Assembly (NCBI GenBank): GCA_910587715.1
Contig: CAJUMV010000032.1
Location: 1-46,985 of the forward strand
Reading direction: 5' to 3'
Source: an uncultured Lachnospiraceae bacterium
GTDB taxonomy: Bacteria > Bacillota > Clostridia > Lachnospirales > Lachnospiraceae
Length of the DNA: 46,985 nucleotides
The position numbers were made by a program, and so were the translations under genes. The notes under the pieces are model-generated. The model was not told the origin of the DNA. It ran no database searches and saw only the letters and a program-made list of their open reading frames with translations. Shown piece after piece: positions 1 through 8,731 of this stretch. Each line of letters starts with the position of its first letter. Within the stretch, counting starts at the first letter, position 1.

Positions 1-51
1 ATTGATTTTTCAAGGAGCAAATCCCATTTTTAATGTGGGAAGTTTGAGTTA
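1..51 (+). repeat. Left copy of 51-bp terminal inverted repeat
   Basis: These 51 bases are the exact reverse complement of positions 46931-46981 at the other end of the window. The match stops abruptly after GAGTTA, where this copy continues CTAAG and the other TTGAC. It holds a weak hairpin (CCCA/TGGG). A perfect repeat at both contig ends is what an assembler leaves when it stops at a dispersed repeat. Its function is unknown. Confidence 0.9.
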
Positions 52-65
52 CTAAGTCTCGCTTG

Positions 66-91
66 GGAGAATGCAAAAAGCAGCATTCTCC
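66..91 (+). repeat. GGAGAATGC hairpin element, copy 1
   Basis: A perfect 9-bp stem, GGAGAATGC (66-74) and GCATTCTCC (83-91), encloses an A-rich 8-base loop. It is preceded by TTACTAAGTCTCGC. The same arrangement occurs before miaA at 7410-7436 with almost the same flank, so this is a dispersed element rather than a gene-specific structure. It has no T tract and lies just upstream of a ribosome site, so it is not a standard terminator. Confidence 0.75.
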
Positions 92-114
92 GTATTTTGG
101 AAAAGGATGACTAG

Positions 115-984
115 ATGACTATGGAAAAGAAAATTGCAGTCGTGACAGACAGTAACAGTGGCATTACACAGTCTCAGGCGAAGGAGCATGGGCTTTATGT
201 GCTTCCGATGCCTTTTATGATTAACGAGGAGCCCTTTTTTGAGGATATCACGCTGACGCAGGAGCAGTTTTATGAGCGGCTCGCTGAAAACGCGGATGTG
301 ATCACAAGTCAGCCAAGTCCGGAAGAGGTGATGAAGCTCTGGGAGGATCTCTTGGAAACTTATGATGAAATTGTGCATATCCCAATGTCCAGTGGACTGA
401 GCGGTTCCTGTCAGAGTGCGCGGATGCTTTCAGAGAATTACGACGGCAGGGTGCAGGTAGTCAACAACCAGCGGATTTCCGTGACGCAGAGACAGTCGGC
501 GCTTGATGCGCTCGTCTTAATCGAACGGGGCATGGATGCGGCGGCAATCCGGGAATTTCTGGAAGAAGATAAATTTAATTCCAGCATTTATATTATGTTG
601 GATACGCTGTATTATCTGAAAAAGGGCGGACGGATCACGCCTGCGGCGGCGGCGCTCGGCACGATTTTGCGCTTAAAGCCCGTCTTGCAGATTCAGGGTG
701 ATAAGCTGGACGCATTTGCCAAGGCGAGAACGGCCTCACAAGGGAAGATTATCATGATAAACGCCATCCGAAACGATATGGAGAAACGGTTTGGCGGCGC
801 ATCTCCTGAGAATATATGGCTGCAGATTGCTTACACGTATGACAGGGAGGCTGCGGAGCAGTTTAGGGAACAGGTGCTTGAAGTGTTCCCGGGTTTTGAC
901 GTGCATATGGATCCGTTGTCCTTAAGCATCGCCTGCCATATCGGTCCGGGTTCGCTTGCGCTGGCATGTTCGAAGAAAATCTGA
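115..984 (+). CDS. DegV family fatty-acid-binding protein
   Basis: The 289-residue product has the normal DegV length and begins with the family signature VTDSNSGI, in which the small polar residues contact a bound fatty-acid carboxylate. Later family blocks are MSSGLSGS (about residue 92), the YYLKKGGRI segment (about 166) and a C-terminal HIGPGSLAL. In Firmicutes such FakB-type proteins deliver exogenous fatty acids to the kinase FakA; no fakA is nearby, so that role is inferred from the family. The start at 115 follows AAGGATGA; a second ATG at 121 is also possible. The gene lies directly behind a hairpin element and the terminal repeat. Confidence 0.9.
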   Translation: MTMEKKIAVVTDSNSGITQSQAKEHGLYVLPMPFMINEEPFFEDITLTQEQFYERLAENADVITSQPSPEEVMKLWEDLLETYDEIVHIPMSSGLSGSCQSARMLSENYDGRVQVVNNQRISVTQRQSALDALVLIERGMDAAAIREFLEEDKFNSSIYIMLDTLYYLKKGGRITPAAAALGTILRLKPVLQIQGDKLDAFAKARTASQGKIIMINAIRNDMEKRFGGASPENIWLQIAYTYDREAAEQFREQVLEVFPGFDVHMDPLSLSIACHIGPGSLALACSKKI

Positions 985-1048
985 CCGCAGAAGCGGAAAA
1001 CGGCGGCACAAACGGCGTGCGCTTTCGTATTAATGCAGAAACGGAGAA

Positions 1049-2533
1049 ATGGAATTGTCACATGAAGAAAATAAGATAGAAGGAAAACGGCAGGAAGAAT
1101 ATATAGAAAAATGCCGGCTCTATGTGTCGGCGTTTGCGGTAGAGCATGGACAGCCCCCTAAGGCGTGTGTGGTAACCTTCGGCTGCCAGATGAATGCGAG
1201 GGATTCCGAAAAGCTCTCCGGCATTCTTGCACAGGCGGGCTACGAGCTGACCGATGCGGAGGAGGACGCGGATTTTGTCCTCTACAACACCTGCACCGTG
1301 CGGGATAACGCCAACCAGCGTGTGTACGGGCGGCTGGGCTTTTTAAACAGCCTGAAAAAGAAGAAACCGTATCTGAAAATCGCGCTCTGCGGCTGTATGA
1401 TGCAGGAAAAAACTGTGATTGAGAAGATACAAAAAAGTTATCGGTTTGTGGATTTGATTTTCGGTACGCATAATATTTTTCGGTTTGCCGAGCTTTTGTC
1501 AAGGATGCAGGCTTCCGAGGATATGGTTGTGGATATCTGGGAAGAGACGGACAAAATCGTGGAGAATCTGCCGGTAAAGCGCAAATACAGCTATAAGTCC
1601 GGCGTGAACATTATGTTTGGCTGCAATAATTTTTGCAGCTATTGTATCGTGCCTTATGTGCGCGGGCGGGAGAGGAGCAGGGAGCCGAAGGATATCCTGC
1701 GGGAAATTGAAGCGCTTGTGGAGGACGGCGTGGCGGAAATTATGCTACTCGGACAGAATGTCAACTCTTATGGGAAAGACTTGGAAAATCCCATGTCCTT
1801 TGCCGAGCTTTTAGAAGCGGTGGAAAAAATCGAGGGGCTTAGGCGCATCCGCTTTATGACATCCCATCCGAAGGATCTGTCGGACGAGCTGATCGAGGTG
1901 ATGCGGCGTTCCACGAAAATATGCCGCCATCTGCATCTGCCGTTACAGGCAGGGTCCGACCGTATCTTGCAGGCGATGAACAGGCGTTATACGAAGGCGC
2001 AGTATCTGGCGCTTGTGGAGAAGCTGAAACATGCCATTCCCGATATCGCAATTACCACGGATTTGATCGTCGGCTTTCCGGGGGAGACCTTAGAGGATGT
2101 GGAAGAGACCATCGATGTGGTGAGAAAAGTACAGTTTGACAATGCCTTTACGTTTATCTATTCGCCGAGGGAGGGCACCCCTGCCGCGGCAATGGAAAAT
2201 CAGGTGCCGGAGGAAATCGTGCACGAGGGCTTTGACAAGCTTCTTGCCGTGGTGCAGGAGACGGCGAAGGAGCGCGCCGCGCTTTGGCAGGGAAAGGTGA
2301 TGGAGGTTCTCGTGGAAGAGGTAAACGAGCAGGATCCGGCGCTTGTCACCGGGCGGCTTGGAAATAACATGCTGGTGCACTTTAAAGCGGACAGGCGGCT
2401 TGTGGGTAAATTTGTCATGGTGGCGTTAGATACCTGTCATGGCTTTTACTATACGGGACGAATGGTTGACTGGTTGGGTCAAACCAAGCATACGAGATTA
2501 GGAAAGATGGTTGATAACCAATGGCTGAACTGA
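1049..2533 (+). CDS. miaB: tRNA-2-methylthio-N6-dimethylallyladenosine synthase MiaB
   Basis: A 494-residue radical-SAM methylthiotransferase that adds the 2-methylthio group to i6A37 of tRNAs. The order of domains is an N-terminal UPF0004 domain with conserved cysteines (FGCQMNARDSEKL, NTCTVRDNA, CGCM), a radical-SAM core with the CxxxCxxC cluster motif in GCNNFCSYCIVP (about residue 190), and a C-terminal TRAM domain (about 415-480). GGAG lies just before the ATG. The first 40 residues are a charged extension common in clostridial MiaB. The end overlaps the mutS start by 13 bases, so the two are probably translationally coupled. miaA, which makes the substrate modification, lies downstream in the same cluster. 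Confidence 0.96.
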   Translation: MELSHEENKIEGKRQEEYIEKCRLYVSAFAVEHGQPPKACVVTFGCQMNARDSEKLSGILAQAGYELTDAEEDADFVLYNTCTVRDNANQRVYGRLGFLNSLKKKKPYLKIALCGCMMQEKTVIEKIQKSYRFVDLIFGTHNIFRFAELLSRMQASEDMVVDIWEETDKIVENLPVKRKYSYKSGVNIMFGCNNFCSYCIVPYVRGRERSREPKDILREIEALVEDGVAEIMLLGQNVNSYGKDLENPMSFAELLEAVEKIEGLRRIRFMTSHPKDLSDELIEVMRRSTKICRHLHLPLQAGSDRILQAMNRRYTKAQYLALVEKLKHAIPDIAITTDLIVGFPGETLEDVEETIDVVRKVQFDNAFTFIYSPREGTPAAAMENQVPEEIVHEGFDKLLAVVQETAKERAALWQGKVMEVLVEEVNEQDPALVTGRLGNNMLVHFKADRRLVGKFVMVALDTCHGFYYTGRMVDWLGQTKHTRLGKMVDNQWLN

Positions 2534-5172
2534 CACCGATGATGCGGCAGTATCTGGAGACGAAGAAGGACTATCAGGACTGCATTTTATTTTACAGGCT
2601 AGGGGATTTTTACGAAATGTTCTTTGAAGATGCGCTGACGGCATCCAAAGAGCTGGAAATCACACTGACGGGAAAAAGCTGCGGACAGGAGGAGCGTGCC
2701 CCCATGTGCGGCGTTCCCTATCACGCGGTGGACGGTTATCTGAATAAGCTTGTTTCCAAGGGCTACAAGGTGGCGATCTGCGAACAGGTGGAGGATCCCA
2801 AGAGCGCGAAAGGCATTGTGAAGCGGGAGGTCATCCGGGTGGTGACCCCGGGGACGAACCTGAATATACAGGCGCTGGATGATTCCAAGAATAATTATCT
2901 GCTCTGCGTCGCCTACTTTCCCGGAAAAATCGGTCTGTCGGTGGCGGACGTGACCACCGGGGACTATTATCTGACGGAAGTGGAGGATATACGCAGGCTG
3001 CAGGACGAAATCAACAAATACGCGCCTTCGGAGGTCATCTGCAACGAGCAGTTTTTCGTCAGCGGATACGACATGGAAGATTTGAAGAGCAGGCTGAACG
3101 TGTCTGTCTATTCTCTGGCTCCCCATTATTTTGACGAGGAGAGCTGTAAAAAAACGCTCATGCGCCATTTCCGGGTGAATACGCTGAAAGGTCTGGGAAT
3201 AGAGGATTTTCCGGTGGGAATCACCGCGGCGGGGGCGCTGCTTACCTATCTTTACGAGACGCAGAAAACGTCCCTTTCCCATTTTACGCATATTTATCCC
3301 TATCTGAGCAGCAAATACATGCTTTTAGACAGCTCTACAAGGCGGAATCTGGAGCTGCTTGAAACCTTGCGGGAGAAACAGAAGAAAGGCTCTCTTCTGG
3401 GCGTGCTTGACCGCACGAAAACGGCGCTCGGCGGGAGGCTTCTGCGCAAGTACATAGAACAGCCCCTGATTGACAGGGAGCGGATTGAAAAGCGGTTGGA
3501 TGCGGTGGAAGCGCTCTGCCAAAGGAGTGTGGACCGGGAGGAGCTGCGGGAGTATCTGCACACTATTTACGATCTGGAACGGCTTCTGGGCAGGGTGAGC
3601 TATAAGACCGCGAATCCAAGAGACCTGATTGCGCTTCGCAATTCCCTGGCGATGCTGCCTTCCCTGCGGACGGTGCTTGCCGATTTTGATGCGCCGCTTC
3701 TTCGGGAAATACGGGAGAATATGGATCCGCTGCAGGATATTCATAAGCTGATTGACGATGCGATTACGGAGGAGCCGCCCATTGCTGTCAGGGAGGGCGG
3801 CATTATCAGGGAAGGCTTTAACGAGACCATCGATTCCCTGAAAAAAGCGAAGACCGACGGGAAAAAGTGGCTGGCGGCTCTGGAGGAGGAAGACAGAGAG
3901 CGCACGGGCATCAGGAACCTCCGTATTAAGTACAATAAGGTGTTCGGCTATTATTTTGAGGTGACAAATTCTTACCGGGACCAGGTGCCGGAGGATTATG
4001 TGCGCAAGCAGACGCTTGCCAACGCGGAGCGGTACACGACACCCAAATTAAAGGAGCTGGAGGATTCCATCCTGAACGCGGAGGATAAGCTCTTTACGCT
4101 GGAGTACGACTTGTTCTGCGAGATACGTGAGGCGATTGCCGGGGAGGTGGAGCGGATTCAAAAAACCGCCCGGGCTGTGGCAAGGCTGGATGTGTTTACT
4201 TCCCTTGCCTTTGTGGCGGAACAGAACCATTATGTGCGTCCGGCGCTTAACGAAAAAGGGTCGATTGACATCAAGGAAGGGCGGCATCCCGTGGTGGAGC
4301 AGATGATCCAGAACGACATGTTCATCGCAAACGACACCCATCTGGATGATAAAAAGCACTGTATCGCGGTGATCACGGGTCCCAATATGGCGGGAAAGTC
4401 CACTTATATGCGGCAGGTGGCGTTAATTGTGCTGATGACCCAGATCGGCTCCTTTGTGCCCGCGAAGAAGGCAGATATCGGCATTGTGGATCGCATCTTT
4501 ACGAGGGTGGGCGCATCCGACGATCTGGCGAGCGGGCAGTCTACGTTTATGGTGGAGATGAACGAGGTGGCGAACATTTTGCGAAACGCCACGCCTGACA
4601 GCCTGCTGGTGCTCGACGAGATCGGGCGCGGCACATCCACTTTCGACGGTCTGAGCATCGCGTGGGCGGTGATCGAGCATATCAGCAACCGACGGATTCT
4701 CGGCGCCAAGACGCTGTTTGCCACCCACTACCACGAGCTGACCGAGCTGGAAGGCAAGATGGACAATGTGAACAATTACTGTATCGCGGTAAAGGAGAAG
4801 GGGGACGACATCGTATTCCTTAGAAAGATCGTGAAGGGCGGCGCGGATAAGAGCTACGGCATTCAGGTGGCGAAGCTGGCGGGCGTACCCGATATGGTGA
4901 TTGACCGGGCGAAAGAGATTGTGGAGCAGCTGAGCGATAACGATATCACCGAGAAGGTGCAGAGCATCGAGATTGACCGGGGAAAGAGCGAAAAGAAAAA
5001 GAGCGTCAGATACGACGAGGTGGATTTGGAGCAGATTTCTCTGTTTGACACGGTGACGGATGAAGATGTGATACAGGAATTAAAGGAAATCGACGTGAGC
5101 AACCTGACGCCGGTGGATGCGCTGAATACACTTTACCGGCTGCAAAACAGGTTGAAAAACAGGTGGGGTTGA
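2521..5172 (+). CDS. mutS: DNA mismatch repair protein MutS
   Basis: An 883-residue mismatch-recognition ATPase of usual length. The mismatch-binding motif GDFYEMF, whose Phe stacks on the mispaired base, is near residue 28. The connector, lever and clamp domains follow. The C-terminal ATPase has Walker A GPNMAGKST (about 620), Walker B LLVLDEIGRGTSTFDG (about 698) and the THYHEL segment. The start ATG lies within the end of miaB. The gene is followed not by mutL directly but by a 186-base palindromic element (5177-5362), which may separate expression of the two repair partners. Confidence 0.98.
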   Translation: MAELTPMMRQYLETKKDYQDCILFYRLGDFYEMFFEDALTASKELEITLTGKSCGQEERAPMCGVPYHAVDGYLNKLVSKGYKVAICEQVEDPKSAKGIVKREVIRVVTPGTNLNIQALDDSKNNYLLCVAYFPGKIGLSVADVTTGDYYLTEVEDIRRLQDEINKYAPSEVICNEQFFVSGYDMEDLKSRLNVSVYSLAPHYFDEESCKKTLMRHFRVNTLKGLGIEDFPVGITAAGALLTYLYETQKTSLSHFTHIYPYLSSKYMLLDSSTRRNLELLETLREKQKKGSLLGVLDRTKTALGGRLLRKYIEQPLIDRERIEKRLDAVEALCQRSVDREELREYLHTIYDLERLLGRVSYKTANPRDLIALRNSLAMLPSLRTVLADFDAPLLREIRENMDPLQDIHKLIDDAITEEPPIAVREGGIIREGFNETIDSLKKAKTDGKKWLAALEEEDRERTGIRNLRIKYNKVFGYYFEVTNSYRDQVPEDYVRKQTLANAERYTTPKLKELEDSILNAEDKLFTLEYDLFCEIREAIAGEVERIQKTARAVARLDVFTSLAFVAEQNHYVRPALNEKGSIDIKEGRHPVVEQMIQNDMFIANDTHLDDKKHCIAVITGPNMAGKSTYMRQVALIVLMTQIGSFVPAKKADIGIVDRIFTRVGASDDLASGQSTFMVEMNEVANILRNATPDSLLVLDEIGRGTSTFDGLSIAWAVIEHISNRRILGAKTLFATHYHELTELEGKMDNVNNYCIAVKEKGDDIVFLRKIVKGGADKSYGIQVAKLAGVPDMVIDRAKEIVEQLSDNDITEKVQSIEIDRGKSEKKKSVRYDEVDLEQISLFDTVTDEDVIQELKEIDVSNLTPVDALNTLYRLQNRLKNRWG

Positions 5173-5176
5173 AGAA

Positions 5177-5362
5177 GCGAAACCTCTTGTAGGTTATCGA
5201 AATTGCACAAATGGCATAACCAACGCAGACGCGCTTTCGCTCCACTCCGAGCGTAGCAGGCGCTAAACTCGTGAAAGACCTCGTTAAGCGCTGACGCTCT
5301 ACAAGGGTCTGCTTATGGTTATACCATTTGCACAATTAATACAGTGTGTTGAGAGGTTTCGC
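5177..5362. repeat. 186-bp near-palindromic element between mutS and mutL
   Basis: The gap between mutS and mutL folds almost completely on itself. The outer arms are perfect (5177-5187 with 5352-5362, GCGAAACCTCT). A second pair of 22-base arms (5201-5222 with 5316-5337) matches at 19 positions. Inner arms around GAGCGTAGC and GCTGACGCTC continue the stem towards the centre. All three mismatches in the 22-base arms would be G-U wobbles in RNA from the minus strand but C-A mismatches in plus-strand RNA. It could be a miniature mobile element or a structured RNA. It carries no credible gene. Confidence 0.75.
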
Positions 5363-5405
5363 AATTTCATGTACCGCTTTAGAATACTGTGAGGAAAATG
5401 ATACT

Positions 5406-7340
5406 GTGGCGAAAATTAATATTTTGGACAATCAGACGATAGACAAGATTGCCGCCGGAGAGGTGGTGGAGCGTCCGGCAAGCGTGGTGAAAGAGCTGGT
5501 AGAGAACGCCATCGACGCGGGGGCGGATGCCATAACGGTGGAGATCAAAGACGGTGGCACAAGCCTGATTCGTGTGACGGACAATGGCGGCGGTATTGAG
5601 AACTCGCAGGTGGAGAACGCTTTCCTGCGTCATGCTACCAGCAAAATTTCTTCTGCCGAGGACTTGACCAAGCTGGTCAGTCTTGGGTTTCGTGGAGAAG
5701 CGCTTGCCAGCATTGCGGCGGTGTCGCAGGTGGAGCTTGTTACAAAGACGCCGGAGGAACTGACGGGCATCAGGTATTTGATAGAGGGCGGTGTGGAGAA
5801 AGAGCGTGAGGAGGTCGGCGCGCCAAGCGGCACGACGCTGCTGGTGCGGAATCTTTTTTACAATACGCCGCCCCGCAAAAAGTTCTTAAAGCAGCCCCGG
5901 ACGGAAGGCTCTTATGTGGCGGATCTGATGGAGCATCTCGCTATGTCGAACCCGCGGGTGTCTTTTAAATTTCTGTTAAACGGACAGAATAAGTTTTATA
6001 CTACGGGCAGCGGAGCACTTCAGGAGATTGTCTACCGCATTTACGGAAAGGATATTGCCGACGCGCTTACCGATTTTCAGTTTGAGAGCGAGGGGATGAC
6101 GGTGACGGGGCTTCTGGGAAAGCCTGTGATCAATCGTGCCAACCGCTCCTACGAAATCTTTTATATCAACGGCAGGTATATCCGCAGCACCTTAATCAGC
6201 AAGGCGGTGGAGGAGGGCTATCGGGAATATCTGATGCAGCATAAGTTTCCATTCTGTATCCTGCATTTTCAGATTGATACGGAGAAAATCGACGTGAATG
6301 TCCACCCTTCCAAGATGGAGGTACGGATTGCGGACGCGCCCGCCTTTTACGAGACGGTGAGGGCGGCGGTGGAGGATGCGCTGCGGGAACGGGAGATGAT
6401 TCCCAAGGTAAGCCTGTCCGAGCCTGAGAAAGCAAAAGAAAAAGCGGCAGGGGGAAGCGGCAAAAGGGCGGGGGAGACGGCGCCGGAGCCTTTCGAGAAG
6501 AGAAGGATTACGCGTGCCCATGAGACAGCCGACGGCGTTATGCTAGGACAATCGGCACCGGACATGGTGGAAATGCCGTTTCCGGAAGTCGCGGGACAGC
6601 CGGCGCAGGCGGCGTCCATCCGGGCGATTTATGAAAAGAGCCGCCCTGCGGAAGCGAATGTTCTCAGACAGACCGCAGTCTATCGCACCGATGGTGGAAA
6701 AAATGAACCAAAGCCAGAACAGATGACGATGTTTGATGATAAGCTGCTTTCCGCGAAGGCGAAGGAGCAGTATGAAATCATCGGGCAGCTCTTTGATACC
6801 TACTGGCTGATTTCCTATCAGGATAAGCTCTTGATCGTGGATCAGCACGCCGCCCACGAGAAGATCAGATACGAGCGGCTGATGCGGCGTTTTCGGGAGA
6901 AGGAGATTGTTTCCCAGCAGCTTAACCCGCCCATGATCGTGACGTTAAACAATCAGGAGGCGGAGTGTCTGCAAAGCCACAGGGAGGATTTTACGGCGCT
7001 GGGCTTTGTCATTGAGGAGTTTGGCGGCAGCGACTACGCCATACGGGGCGTTCCGTTAGACTTGTACGGATATGCGGAGGAAAATTTTTTCTATGAAATG
7101 CTGGATGAGCTGTCGGCCGAGACGGTGACGGGAACGCCGGAGGGCATCCGCATCCGTATCGCCACCATGGCTTGTAAGGCGGCTGTCAAGGGTAATATGC
7201 GCATAAGCCGACAGGAGATGGAAACGCTGATTGATGAGCTTCTGACTTTGGATAACCCATACAACTGTCCTCATGGCAGACCGACGATCATTTCCATGAG
7301 TAAGCAGGAGCTGGAGAAGAAATTTAAGCGAATCGTATAA
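5406..7340 (+). CDS. mutL: DNA mismatch repair endonuclease MutL
   Basis: A 644-residue protein with an N-terminal GHKL ATPase (IDKIAAGEVVERPASVVKEL, ENAIDAGA, DNGGGI, LGFRGEAL), a variable linker (about 335-450) and a C-terminal dimerisation domain. The C-terminal part has the metal endonuclease motif DQHAAHEKIRYE (about 480) and CPHGRP near the end, so this MutL should nick DNA itself, as in bacteria without MutH. The open frame extends back to 5346 into the palindromic element. The GTG at 5406 was chosen because the family sequence starts at AKINILD and a GAGGA site precedes it. The first 20 codons of the longer frame do not resemble MutL. Confidence 0.96.
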   Translation: MAKINILDNQTIDKIAAGEVVERPASVVKELVENAIDAGADAITVEIKDGGTSLIRVTDNGGGIENSQVENAFLRHATSKISSAEDLTKLVSLGFRGEALASIAAVSQVELVTKTPEELTGIRYLIEGGVEKEREEVGAPSGTTLLVRNLFYNTPPRKKFLKQPRTEGSYVADLMEHLAMSNPRVSFKFLLNGQNKFYTTGSGALQEIVYRIYGKDIADALTDFQFESEGMTVTGLLGKPVINRANRSYEIFYINGRYIRSTLISKAVEEGYREYLMQHKFPFCILHFQIDTEKIDVNVHPSKMEVRIADAPAFYETVRAAVEDALREREMIPKVSLSEPEKAKEKAAGGSGKRAGETAPEPFEKRRITRAHETADGVMLGQSAPDMVEMPFPEVAGQPAQAASIRAIYEKSRPAEANVLRQTAVYRTDGGKNEPKPEQMTMFDDKLLSAKAKEQYEIIGQLFDTYWLISYQDKLLIVDQHAAHEKIRYERLMRRFREKEIVSQQLNPPMIVTLNNQEAECLQSHREDFTALGFVIEEFGGSDYAIRGVPLDLYGYAEENFFYEMLDELSAETVTGTPEGIRIRIATMACKAAVKGNMRISRQEMETLIDELLTLDNPYNCPHGRPTIISMSKQELEKKFKRIV

Positions 7341-7409
7341 AATGCGAAAAGTAATTCTAAAGACGCCCCGCCATAGGACGGGACGCCAAGAATTACTAAA
7401 TTTCGCATA
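7341..7409 (+). repeat. Inverted repeat upstream of miaA
   Basis: ATGCGAAA-AGTAATTC near 7342 is repeated inverted as GAATTACTAAATTTCGCAT ending near 7408, with a GC-rich bulged hairpin around CCCGCC-ATA-GGACGGG between them. The right arm has the same ATTACTAA-TCGC text that precedes the hairpin at 66-91. It therefore appears to be the longer form of that dispersed element. It sits between mutL and miaA and has no T tract. Confidence 0.55.
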
Positions 7410-7436
7410 GGAGAATGCTAAAAAACAGCATTCTCC
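7410..7436 (+). repeat. GGAGAATGC hairpin element, copy 2
   Basis: Second copy of the hairpin seen at 66-91: GGAGAATGC and GCATTCTCC arms, perfect over 9 bp, with an A-rich 9-base loop. It ends 16 bases before the miaA start and next to its ribosome site (GAGGAGGGTAAGGA), so the fold could affect translation of miaA. Confidence 0.75.
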
Positions 7437-7452
7437 GCGAGGAGGGTAAGGA

Positions 7453-8409
7453 ATGAAAACGACAAAGCGCCCACTGGTGATTCTGACGGGTCCCACGGCG
7501 GTGGGGAAGACGGCGCTTTCCATTGCGCTGGCAAAAGCGATAGGCGGGGAGATTATCTCCGCCGATTCTATGCAGGTATACCGCCGTATGGATATCGGTT
7601 CGGCAAAGATTATGCCGGCGGAGACGGAGGGTGTGCCCCATCATCTGATCGACGTGCTGGAGCCCACGGAAGAATTTAACGTGGTGGTGTTTCAGAAGCT
7701 CGCGAAACAGGCGGCGGCGGAAATTTACAGCCGGGGACACATTCCCATTGTGGTGGGCGGCACCGGGTTTTATATACAGGCTCTTGTCTATGACATTGAT
7801 TTTACGGAAAACGACGAGGACACCGCGCTTCGGCGGGAGCTTGAGGAGCAGGCGCACAGGGAGGGAGCGGAGGCGCTCTATGAGAGGCTGCGCGCGGTTG
7901 ACCCGGAGTCTTGTGAGAGCATCCATGTTCACAACATCAAGCGGGTGATCCGTGCCATTGAATTTTACGAGAAGACGGGGAAAAAGATTTCCGTTCACAA
8001 CATGGAGCAGAGTCAGAACAATTCCCCCTACAATTTTGCCTACTTTGTTCTGAATGACGACAGAGAGCGTGTTTATGAGCGAATTAACGAGCGGGTGGAT
8101 CTGATGATGGCGCAGGGGCTTGTGGAGGAAGTGCGTGCTCTGCGGGAGTCGGGATGCCAAAGGGACATGGTTGCCATGCAGGGACTCGGCTACAAGGAAC
8201 TGTTGTCCTATATGGAGGGGGAAATTTCTCTGGAAGAGGCTGTTTACCTGATAAAACGGGACACCAGACATTTTGCCAAAAGGCAGCTTACCTGGTTTCG
8301 ACGCGAAAAGGAGGTGACTTGGATTGAAAAAAACGTTTTTGACTATGACAGTCAAAAGATTTTAAAATTTATGCAGGATTTCCTGCGCGAAAAAGGGATT
8401 ATCCTGTAA
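7453..8409 (+). CDS. miaA: tRNA dimethylallyltransferase MiaA
   Basis: A 318-residue enzyme that transfers the dimethylallyl group to A37 of tRNAs reading codons that begin with U; MiaB then methylthiolates the product. The P-loop GPTAVGKT is at residues 13-20, SADSMQVYRRMDIGSAK follows, then the substrate-channel segment VVGGTGFYIQAL and the QGLGYKEL and RDTRHFAKRQLTWFRR blocks near the C terminus. The start follows GGAGGGTAAGGA. It lies in the same direction as miaB-mutS-mutL, an arrangement common in Clostridia. Confidence 0.97.
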   Translation: MKTTKRPLVILTGPTAVGKTALSIALAKAIGGEIISADSMQVYRRMDIGSAKIMPAETEGVPHHLIDVLEPTEEFNVVVFQKLAKQAAAEIYSRGHIPIVVGGTGFYIQALVYDIDFTENDEDTALRRELEEQAHREGAEALYERLRAVDPESCESIHVHNIKRVIRAIEFYEKTGKKISVHNMEQSQNNSPYNFAYFVLNDDRERVYERINERVDLMMAQGLVEEVRALRESGCQRDMVAMQGLGYKELLSYMEGEISLEEAVYLIKRDTRHFAKRQLTWFRREKEVTWIEKNVFDYDSQKILKFMQDFLREKGIIL

Positions 8410-8731
8410 CAATATGTAAAATGCCGATGAAATCTGGGCTTTTCAAGAGAAAAGTGCGACAAAATGACGAAATAACGATTTGATAGACCGTGTTATTTGA
8501 AATACATATTGTTATTAAACGGAAAATAGAAAGAATATTGTTATAATACCGGCAAAACGTGCGTGAACAGCGGAGCGTAAAGCAGGAATATGCAGGAAAA
8601 TGGAAGCTGAAAAATGCTGATTTTGCAAGGATTTCTGAGAGAACAGCGCAGAGAAAGAGGAAAATGGTGTGCAAAATACACAAAGGCGGAAAAACTGTCT
8701 GCGTGCAAAAATGGAAAGGAAATACGACATT
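8410..8731 (+). other. 322-base AT-rich intergenic leader
   Basis: This gap has no protein-like open frame. It holds the extended -10 promoter noted at 8539-8547, giving a leader of about 180 bases before the next gene. A short CTTTTC-AAGA-GAAAAG hairpin lies near 8440 with no T tract after it. I see no conserved riboswitch core. Confidence 0.5.
8539..8547 (+). promoter_or_regulatory. Extended -10 promoter
   Basis: TGTTATAAT matches the extended -10 form TGnTATAAT exactly. No good -35 hexamer is present at the right distance, as is usual for extended -10 promoters. It is the best candidate for transcription of the PLP enzyme gene at 8732. Confidence 0.5.

Noticed and set aside
5346..5405. 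A 20-residue N-terminal extension of MutL
   Set aside because: The codons lie inside or next to the palindromic element and do not match MutL; the family start is at AKINILD.
7396..8355. Long minus-strand open frame (319 codons) opposite miaA
   Set aside because: It is antisense to a clear MiaA, has a His/Arg/Leu-rich composition typical of shadow frames and no ribosome site.
8410..8731. A SAM or T-box riboswitch before the PLP enzyme
   Set aside because: No conserved T-box sequence, K-turn or terminator/antiterminator pair could be found by eye.
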